11,097 nucleotides of DNA from the NCBI GenBank assembly GCA_900547085.1, contig URFI01000058.1:1-11097 (forward strand). Reading direction: 5' to 3'. Below the pieces are notes generated by a model. That model searched no databases and was not told the origin of the DNA. It worked only from the letters and a program-made list of their open reading frames with translations. The translations under genes were made by a program, and so were the position numbers. Shown piece after piece: positions 5,982-11,097 of the stretch. Source of the DNA: an uncultured Prevotella sp. (GTDB lineage Bacteria > Bacteroidota > Bacteroidia > Bacteroidales > Bacteroidaceae). Position 1 is the first letter of the stretch. Every line of letters starts with the position of its first letter.

Positions 5982-6980
5982 ATGTCCAAATTAATCATTC
6001 AAGGGCAGCCTTTGCCCAACATGCCGTGGGAAGACCGTGCGGCAGATTGTAAAGAAGTCATGTGGCGTTGCTCGGCGAATCCCATTATTCCAAGGAATTT
6101 GCTACCCACCTCCAACAGTATTTTCAACAGTGCTGTAGTACCTTTCAAGGACGGCTACGCTGGCGTGTTCCGCTGCGACGACACCAACCGACGTATGGTA
6201 TTACACGTCGGTTTCAGTGACGACGGTGTGAAATGGAACATCAATGAAGAACCACTCCGTTTTGAGTGTGACAACGAGGAGATTGGTGAATGGGTGTATG
6301 GTTACGACCCTCGTGTGTGCTTTATTGACGACCGTTACTACGTAACCTGGTGTAACGGCTATCATGGACCTACCATTGGCGTGGCATACACGTTTGATTT
6401 CAAGACCTTCCACCAATTGGAGAATGCCTTTCTGCCCTACAACCGCAACGGTGTGATGTTCCCTAAGAAGATTAATGGCAACTTCGCCATGCTCAGTCGC
6501 CCGAGCGATACGGGACATACTCCTTTCGGAGACATCTTTTACAGCGAATCTCCCGACTTGGTATACTGGGGCAAGCATCGCCATGTCATGTCGCCTGCCG
6601 CCTTTGAGGTAAGTGCATGGCAGTGCATGAAGATAGGCGCCGGCCCCATCCCCATTGAGACATCCGAGGGTTGGCTGATGTTCTACCATGGTGTGCTACG
6701 CTCGTGCAATGGCTATGTGTATAGCTTTGGCTCCGCCCTACTCGACCTAGAACTGCCATGGAAACCTATCTATCGTTCGGGACCATATCTCATCTCACCA
6801 CAAACACAGTATGAACTGACTGGCGACGTGCCTAACGTTTGTTTCCCCTGTGCAGAGGTGCATGACCCCTCCACGGGTCGCGTAGCCGTTTACTATGGTT
6901 GTGCCGACACCGTTACCGGCTTGGCTTTTGGCTATATCCCCGAGATTATTGAGTTCACCAAGCGCACCAGCATCATTTAA
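5982..6980 (+). CDS. GH130 beta-mannoside phosphorylase (GH130_2-like)
   Basis: A 332-residue cytoplasmic enzyme, no signal peptide. GH130 enzymes cleave terminal beta-mannosides with phosphate, giving alpha-mannose 1-phosphate. The N-terminal block NPIIPRNLLPTSNSIFNSAV (residues 33-52) is a GH130 hallmark. YGYDPRV (107-113) holds the likely catalytic acid Asp109, and CNGYHGPTIGVA follows. YHGV at about 236-239 and AVYYGCADT near the C-terminus are further five-bladed propeller motifs with phosphate- or sugar-binding residues. Length (about 330) suits subfamily GH130_2 better than the longer GH130_1 mannosylglucose phosphorylases. In B. thetaiotaomicron BT1033, also beside an MFS gene, acts on mannosyl-beta-1,4-N-acetylglucosamine from N-glycans; the same substrate is likely here but mannobiose is possible. 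A strong hairpin follows the gene. Confidence 0.9.
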   Translation: MSKLIIQGQPLPNMPWEDRAADCKEVMWRCSANPIIPRNLLPTSNSIFNSAVVPFKDGYAGVFRCDDTNRRMVLHVGFSDDGVKWNINEEPLRFECDNEEIGEWVYGYDPRVCFIDDRYYVTWCNGYHGPTIGVAYTFDFKTFHQLENAFLPYNRNGVMFPKKINGNFAMLSRPSDTGHTPFGDIFYSESPDLVYWGKHRHVMSPAAFEVSAWQCMKIGAGPIPIETSEGWLMFYHGVLRSCNGYVYSFGSALLDLELPWKPIYRSGPYLISPQTQYELTGDVPNVCFPCAEVHDPSTGRVAVYYGCADTVTGLAFGYIPEIIEFTKRTSII

Positions 6981-6994
6981 TCAAGAAGAAAGAT

Positions 6995-7054
6995 GAAATG
7001 GGAAAGATGAAAGGAGAAGGCTATGCGTCTTTCTCCTTTCATCTTTCCCATTTC
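6995..7054. terminator. Bidirectional terminator: 24-bp perfect hairpin between convergent genes
   Basis: Bases 6995-7018 and 7031-7054 are exact reverse complements (24 bp) around a 12-nt loop. The left arm is almost all purine with a few T. On the plus strand the stem is followed by ACTTTTTCCT, a T-run; on the minus strand a weaker run follows (TTTCTTCTT). It lies between the stop of the GH130 gene (6980) and the stop of the convergent TlpA-like gene (7118), so it can end both transcripts. Confidence 0.8.
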
Positions 7055-7117
7055 ACTTTTTCCTCTAACAAGCGCAGGGCACGACGAATCATGCCCTATA
7101 CTTGAAAGATTGATACT

Positions 7118-8203
7118 TTAGTATCCGAAGATTTCCTTCAGCTTGTCGGCCAGCTTGGTACCACGCAAGTCGTGCGCAACAATTTGTCCAGATGGATCTA
7201 CCAGGATGTTCGACGGAATGGAATTGACGCCATATATCTCAGCGGCAGCACACTTCCAGCCTTTCAAGTCGGAGATGTTGTGCCAAGGTAGTTGCAAGTC
7301 AGCGATGCCTTTCTTCCAGGCATCAGCTTTTGAGTCGAACGACACGCCCACCACGTCGAATCCCTTTGCCTCATGATAACGCTTGTAGGCATCCACCACG
7401 TTGGGCATTTCTTGTCGGCATGGGCCACACCAGCTTGCCCAAAAGTCAACCAATACATAGTTACCCTTGCCCACCCATTGGCTCAGTTTGGCAGGTTTGC
7501 CCTGTGTATCGTGCATAGCCAAGTCGGTAAATTGCAAGCCCGGCCGACGCTTACCCAGCGAAACGAGCTGTCGCTTAGCCCCTTCCATCATGGGATGGTT
7601 GTAATAAGCGCAGGTATTGTCGAGGATGGATACCAGGTCGTTGTATGGCAGCGAATAAAACATCTGTCCCAAGAAGTATGCCGGAGCCACACTGGTTTTG
7701 TGTGTATTGGTGAACTTCAAGATGTCTTGCACCTGTTGTTCCTGCAATTGTTCCATCTGTTTCTCGAGGGTAGCCTTCTTGGTCTGCCCCTCAATGGTCT
7801 TGTCTGCGGCTATCTCTTGATATTTCTTGTAGATGTCCATCATTTTCTCATCCTGCTTGCTCTGTTGCTTTTGCAGGTCAACAAACTGTACGTTCTGCGC
7901 CGATCCGGTGACGCTCTTGTTGTTCAAGTTTACCGTGATGGGCGTACGGTCATTGATGACGGTGATGCCATGGCTTGCATCGGTTGCCACAGTGATGAAG
8001 GTGTTCAGCGGTTTTGTTCCATTGAGCTGAAATTTGCCGTTGCTGACCGTTGCGCTGTCAGTTTTCCTGAACTGTCCATTATCATAATAATAAACCACCT
8101 TTGCGCCTGCCGGAGCAGTTCCTGTAATGACATATTCCGCATTTTGGGCTTGCATGGCAGTGGCCAACAGAGCAACTGCTGCTGTGAATAAATACTTTTT
8201 CAT
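7118..8203 (-). CDS. TlpA-like thioredoxin with N-terminal DUF4369
   Basis: A 361-residue exported protein. Residues 1-19 form a signal peptide (KK, hydrophobic run, AMQA), followed directly by Gln, not Cys, so it is probably soluble periplasmic rather than a lipoprotein. Residues about 22-105 are a beta-rich DUF4369 domain, usual partner of thioredoxins in Bacteroidota. Residues about 110-165 are Gln/Lys/Glu-rich and likely coiled coil. The C-terminal AhpC/TSA-thioredoxin domain has the active site WASWCGPC (Cys259 and Cys262) and the cis-proline loop SIPSNIL (Pro330). It probably reduces or isomerises disulfides outside the cytoplasm; the partner is unknown. The frame extends to a TTG at 8212, but ATG 8203 gives the classical MKK signal start and is preferred. 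Monocistronic, ending at the shared hairpin. Confidence 0.9.
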   Translation of the reverse strand: MKKYLFTAAVALLATAMQAQNAEYVITGTAPAGAKVVYYYDNGQFRKTDSATVSNGKFQLNGTKPLNTFITVATDASHGITVINDRTPITVNLNNKSVTGSAQNVQFVDLQKQQSKQDEKMMDIYKKYQEIAADKTIEGQTKKATLEKQMEQLQEQQVQDILKFTNTHKTSVAPAYFLGQMFYSLPYNDLVSILDNTCAYYNHPMMEGAKRQLVSLGKRRPGLQFTDLAMHDTQGKPAKLSQWVGKGNYVLVDFWASWCGPCRQEMPNVVDAYKRYHEAKGFDVVGVSFDSKADAWKKGIADLQLPWHNISDLKGWKCAAAEIYGVNSIPSNILVDPSGQIVAHDLRGTKLADKLKEIFGY

Positions 8204-8232
8204 TTTGTTCAATTTTAATTGTTTATATGAAG

Positions 8233-8240
8233 CAAAAATA
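8233..8240 (-). promoter_or_regulatory. -7 element for the TlpA-like gene
   Basis: Minus-strand TATTTTTG, an exact TAnnTTTG match, lies 29 bp before the ATG at 8203. No convincing TTG is seen about 20 bp upstream; only a T-rich stretch. Confidence 0.45.
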
Positions 8241-8263
8241 ATCGTTTTTTCTTGAAAAACGGC

Positions 8264-8291
8264 TTGATATCGGTAAAATTATGTAACTTTG
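8264..8291 (+). promoter_or_regulatory. Promoter of the yhhQ-queF-patatin operon
   Basis: TTG (8264-8266), a 17-bp spacer (shorter than at the other promoters here) and TAACTTTG (8284-8291), identical to the -7 box of the ATPase gene. The first gene starts at 8433, so the leader would be about 135 nt, the longest in the window. Confidence 0.6.
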
Positions 8292-8312
8292 CAAAAATTC
8301 AACAACAATTCA

Positions 8313-8399
8313 ATGTTTCCAAATGAACCAGATGATGGTCTGATAAAGGACGATTTAGGCGCTCAAGACATTTGGACATTACATTTTTATTCATCATAG
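8313..8399 (+). other. 28-codon open frame in the yhhQ leader
   Basis: An ATG about 22 bp after the -7 box opens a frame of 28 codons ending at TAG 8397-8399, 33 bp before the yhhQ ATG. The product begins MFPNEPDDGLIKDDLGAQD and ends in an aromatic stretch WTLHFYSS. No family is recognised. It could be a leader peptide, a gene remnant or chance. Confidence 0.3.
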
Positions 8400-8432
8400 A
8401 GTGCTTGATAAACCTCTTAAAAAACAAGAACA

Positions 8433-9122
8433 ATGGAACAAAAAACTCAGCACGTTAGTGTGCTGTTCATGCTTTTCAGCATCCTTTTTTGTGTTTGCCT
8501 GATTACGGCAAACGTGTTAGAAACCAAGCAAATCGCCGTGGGTCCCATCTCGTTGACCGGCGGCCTCATCGTTTTTCCCATCTCGTACATCATCAACGAC
8601 TGCGTGTGTGAGGTGTGGGGTTATCGCAAAGCCCGCTTACTCATCTGGACAGGGTTTGCCATGAACTTCTTCTTTGTGATGATGGCAGCATTGTGCGACT
8701 TGATTCCCGGAGCCAGCTATTGGACGTTAGGACAGAGCTTCCACGACATTTTCGGACTGGCACCGCGCATTGCGTTCGCCTCGTTCATAGCCTTCTTGTG
8801 CGGTTCGTTTGTCAATGCTTACGTCATGAGCAAGATGAAAATCTCGTCACAAGGGAAGAATTTCTCTGCCCGCGCTATCCTGAGTACCATCTTTGGTGAG
8901 AGTGTCGACTCGCTTATCTTTTTCCCCTTGGCCTTTTTCGGGGTGATACCTACTGCGGCAATCTTACCCTTGATGTTCTGGCAGGTTTTGTTCAAGACTG
9001 CTTACGAGATTCTGGTATTGCCCGTCACCATCCGTGTTGTCCACTCATTGAAGGCACACGAGGGTGAAGATGTGTACGATGAAGGGATTGACTACAATGT
9101 GCTGCGCATCTTCAACATATAA
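8433..9122 (+). CDS. yhhQ: Queuosine precursor transporter, YhhQ/VUT family
   Basis: A 229-residue inner-membrane protein of the DUF165/VUT family, with about six hydrophobic helices. YhhQ proteins import the queuosine precursors preQ0 and preQ1. Family signs are TANVLETKQIAVGPISLTGG (residues 25-44), the acidic-aromatic stretch NDCVCEVWGYRKAR, and FGESVDSLIFFPLAFFG in the later helices, with conserved Glu and Asp in the membrane. The last 25 residues are a polar cytoplasmic tail. The queF gene follows after 20 bp, which strongly supports the queuosine assignment over other substrates. The start at 8433 places a short polar N-terminus before the first helix. No queC, queD or queE is present between or next to these genes. 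Confidence 0.9.
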   Translation: MEQKTQHVSVLFMLFSILFCVCLITANVLETKQIAVGPISLTGGLIVFPISYIINDCVCEVWGYRKARLLIWTGFAMNFFFVMMAALCDLIPGASYWTLGQSFHDIFGLAPRIAFASFIAFLCGSFVNAYVMSKMKISSQGKNFSARAILSTIFGESVDSLIFFPLAFFGVIPTAAILPLMFWQVLFKTAYEILVLPVTIRVVHSLKAHEGEDVYDEGIDYNVLRIFNI

Positions 9123-9142
9123 TATAAATAAGGTATAGGCTT

Positions 9143-9601
9143 ATGGAAAGTACAAGAACAAAGGATGGCTTAAAGGCTTTGGGAGCGAAAACCAAGTATC
9201 AAATGGACTACGCACCCGAGGTGTTGGAAACCTTTCAGAACAAGCATCCCATGAACGATTATTGGGTACAGTTCAACTGTCCCGAGTTTACATCGCTGTG
9301 TCCCATCACCGGGCAGCCCGACTTTGCCGAGATACGCATCGCCTACATCCCCGGCGAGCGCATGGTGGAGAGCAAGAGTCTGAAGCTGTACCTGTTCTCT
9401 TTTCGCAACCATGGCGACTTTCATGAAGACTGCGTGAACATCATCATGAAGGATCTCATCAAGCTGATGCAACCCAAATACATTCAGGTAACCGGCCTCT
9501 TCACGCCTCGTGGTGGCATCAGCATCTATCCCTACGCCAACTATGGCCAACCAGGAACCAAGTACGAAGCCCTTGCCGAGCAACGCTTTGCGAACCATTA
9601 A
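9143..9601 (+). CDS. queF: NADPH-dependent preQ0 reductase QueF (type I)
   Basis: A 152-residue cytoplasmic enzyme of the tunnelling (T-)fold, reducing the nitrile of 7-cyano-7-deazaguanine (preQ0) to the amine preQ1 for tRNA queuosine. The nucleophile is Cys53 in TSLCPITGQPD, and Asp60 is the proton donor with the same 7-residue spacing as Cys55/Asp62 of Bacillus subtilis QueF. The QueF motif ESKSLKLYLFSFRNHGDFHE spans residues 76-95 and includes the substrate Glu95. TPRGGISIYPYANYG near the C-terminus is also typical. Length matches the short, unimodular YkvM-like type rather than the two-domain E. coli enzyme. It lies between yhhQ (20 bp) and the patatin gene (22 bp) and is probably co-transcribed with both. 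Confidence 0.97.
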   Translation: MESTRTKDGLKALGAKTKYQMDYAPEVLETFQNKHPMNDYWVQFNCPEFTSLCPITGQPDFAEIRIAYIPGERMVESKSLKLYLFSFRNHGDFHEDCVNIIMKDLIKLMQPKYIQVTGLFTPRGGISIYPYANYGQPGTKYEALAEQRFANH

Positions 9602-9623
9602 ACAACACCAAAAACATACAGCT

Positions 9624-11097
9624 ATGAGGAAATCACTAATTCTCTGTATGCTGCTCTTCTTCGGTCTGGTAGCACAGGCCCACCCCCTCCACGCTCGCAA
9701 GAAGGTGGCTGTGGTGCTGAGTGGCGGCGGAGCCAAGGGCATGGCGCACATCGGGGCACTGAAGGTGATAGAAGAAGCAGGCATTCCAGTGGACATCGTG
9801 ACAGGAACATCGATGGGAAGTATCATCGGCGGGCTGTACTGCATAGGCTACGATGCACATTGTATGGACTCTATCGTCAGGCTGCAAGACTGGTCACTCG
9901 TACTGTCGGACAAGGTTGACGTGAGAAACCTCAACCTGAACAAAAGGAAAAAAGAAAATACTTATATACTGAGCCGTGACATCCGGCTTGGCAAAAACAG
10001 GCGCACACGTCAGGGAGGTCTGATACAAGGGAAGAATCTTTCAAAGCTGTTTGCCCGGCTGGCCTTCAACTACCGCGACTCCATTGATTTCAACAACCTG
10101 CCCATCCCCTTTGCATGCGTTGCCACCAACATCATAGACAACACCGAATACGTTTTCCACCGAGGTTCACTCACCGAGGCCATGCGCGCCAGCATGTCAA
10201 TCCCAGGGGCATTCACGCCCATTAGGAAGGGCAACATGGTGCTGGTTGACGGCGGACTACGCAACAACTACCCGGCAGACATCGCGCGCAAGATGGGAGC
10301 CGACATCGTGATTGGCGTCACCGTCCAGGAGCCTCCAAAGACGGCAAGCGACTTCGACAAGGGTGCCAGCGTGATTGGACAGATTGTTGACATCAACTGT
10401 AAGAATAAGTATGATGAAAACATTGCCAAGACGGATATCCTCATCAGCACCGATACGAAAGGCTATGGTGCGGCCTCATTCTCAACCGCCGCCATCGACA
10501 CCCTGATTAGGCGAGGCGAGGAAGCGGCCATGAAACAATGGCCAAAGCTTGAGAAATTGAGAAAAGAATTGGGCATCGCACCCGGACAGAAACCTGAACA
10601 CCTGGTCAAGAACAAGGTTGAGATCCAGCCCGACAAGGTGAAAATAGCCGACATAGTGTACGAGGATGTTGACGAAGCTGATCAAAGATACATCGCACAC
10701 AAGTTCAAGCTGAACAAGCGTGACAGCATACAAGTGAACCTATTAGACCAGATAGCCAACACGATGCGCGCCGACCTGTACTACAACGATGCCGACTGCT
10801 ACATCACGCCAATGGAAAATGGCGAGCGTCTGCACATCGCCTCCAAGGGACAGAAAGATGCCAAGGCAAGTCTGGGACTGCGGTTTGACACGGAAGAGCT
10901 GGTGGCCTTACAGGCCAACCTGGGGCTGTTTGTGCGAAGCAAGGCCATTCCCATGGCAGCCAACTTTACCCTGCGACTGGGCAAACGCACCATGGCCAAA
11001 GCCGACTTTGCGCTGTATCCCAGCTCTTGGGGAAAAGTTAACGTATCCTATCAATTCCGTCATCAGGACATCAACATCTATAGTGAGGGAACAAGAG
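9624..11097 (+). CDS. Patatin-like phospholipase with outer-membrane barrel, cut by window end
   Basis: An open frame of 491 codons runs off the window without a stop. Residues 1-19 are a signal peptide (MRKS, hydrophobic run, AQA). The patatin domain follows: oxyanion loop SGGGAKG (33-39), nucleophile Ser63 in GTSMG (61-65) and catalytic Asp209 in DGG, so the Ser-Asp dyad is complete. Residues about 330-415 look like a POTRA-type module, and from about 418 the chain shows alternating strands (LGLRFDTEELVAL, NFTLRLGK, NVSYQFRHQD) as in the Omp85-like barrel of type Vd secreted patatins (PlpD group) and their Bacteroidota relatives. It would be a surface or outer-membrane esterase or lipase; its lipid substrate is unknown. 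It starts 22 bp after queF, which implies shared transcription, though no functional link is evident. Confidence 0.92.
   Translation, partial: MRKSLILCMLLFFGLVAQAHPLHARKKVAVVLSGGGAKGMAHIGALKVIEEAGIPVDIVTGTSMGSIIGGLYCIGYDAHCMDSIVRLQDWSLVLSDKVDVRNLNLNKRKKENTYILSRDIRLGKNRRTRQGGLIQGKNLSKLFARLAFNYRDSIDFNNLPIPFACVATNIIDNTEYVFHRGSLTEAMRASMSIPGAFTPIRKGNMVLVDGGLRNNYPADIARKMGADIVIGVTVQEPPKTASDFDKGASVIGQIVDINCKNKYDENIAKTDILISTDTKGYGAASFSTAAIDTLIRRGEEAAMKQWPKLEKLRKELGIAPGQKPEHLVKNKVEIQPDKVKIADIVYEDVDEADQRYIAHKFKLNKRDSIQVNLLDQIANTMRADLYYNDADCYITPMENGERLHIASKGQKDAKASLGLRFDTEELVALQANLGLFVRSKAIPMAANFTLRLGKRTMAKADFALYPSSWGKVNVSYQFRHQDINIYSEGTR

Noticed and set aside
7373..8191. 272-codon plus-strand open frame opposite the TlpA-like gene
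   Set aside because: It is antisense to a gene with intact DUF4369 and CGPC motifs, and its product has no recognisable domain.
8204..8212. Upstream TTG start for the TlpA-like gene
   Set aside because: It would add three residues before MKK; the ATG at 8203 gives a normal signal peptide.
8292..8432. preQ1 riboswitch upstream of yhhQ
   Set aside because: No recognisable preQ1-I aptamer (G-rich stem, C-rich loop and A-rich tail) is visible, so the known class is not supported.

Overview
The window looks like a chromosomal segment of a Bacteroidota bacterium, most probably Prevotella or a close relative. Several gene starts are preceded by the Bacteroidota-type promoter (a TTG-like -33 element and a TAnnTTTG -7 element), Shine-Dalgarno sequences are largely absent, and the protein families are typical of the group: a DUF4143 ATPase, a DUF4369-TlpA lipid/redox-type protein, an MFS-GH130 pair and a patatin with an outer-membrane barrel. 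Genus is inferred from protein style, not proven.

Layout. 1-193: AT-rich leader with 23-bp degenerate tandem repeats and a good promoter. 194-1486: DUF4143 AAA-type ATPase with a C-terminal PD-(D/E)xK-like signature; its A/T-rich codon choice differs from the genes downstream. 1487-1771: intergenic, with a possible gene scrap, a hairpin and a promoter whose spacer is a perfect palindrome. 1772-2767: exported protein with a Tyr/Trp/Arg-rich middle and an SR/SP-repeat tail. 2768-3140: non-coding, dominated by a roughly 200-bp nested palindromic element. 3141-3650 (-): histidine phosphatase. 3737-4447 (+), divergent from it: DUF308-type membrane protein. 4510-5808: MFS transporter, then a repeat-filled gap, then 5982-6980: GH130 mannoside phosphorylase. 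A 24-bp perfect hairpin (6995-7054) separates this from the convergent 7118-8203 (-) TlpA-like thioredoxin. Divergent from that, 8433-9122, 9143-9601 and 9624-end form an apparent operon: queuosine-precursor transporter (YhhQ), QueF reductase and a patatin-like phospholipase cut by the window edge.

How the genes work together. The MFS-GH130 pair suggests uptake and phosphorolysis of a beta-mannoside disaccharide, plausibly mannosyl-N-acetylglucosamine from N-glycans. YhhQ and QueF together suggest import of preQ0 and its reduction to preQ1 for tRNA queuosine. The rest look like unrelated neighbours.

The least explained parts are non-coding: the 23-bp repeats before the ATPase promoter, the nested palindromic element at 2832-3029, and a related hairpin repeat that has become the coding C-terminus and stop codon of the MFS gene. 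I see no CRISPR array, tRNA, rRNA or intact transposase.
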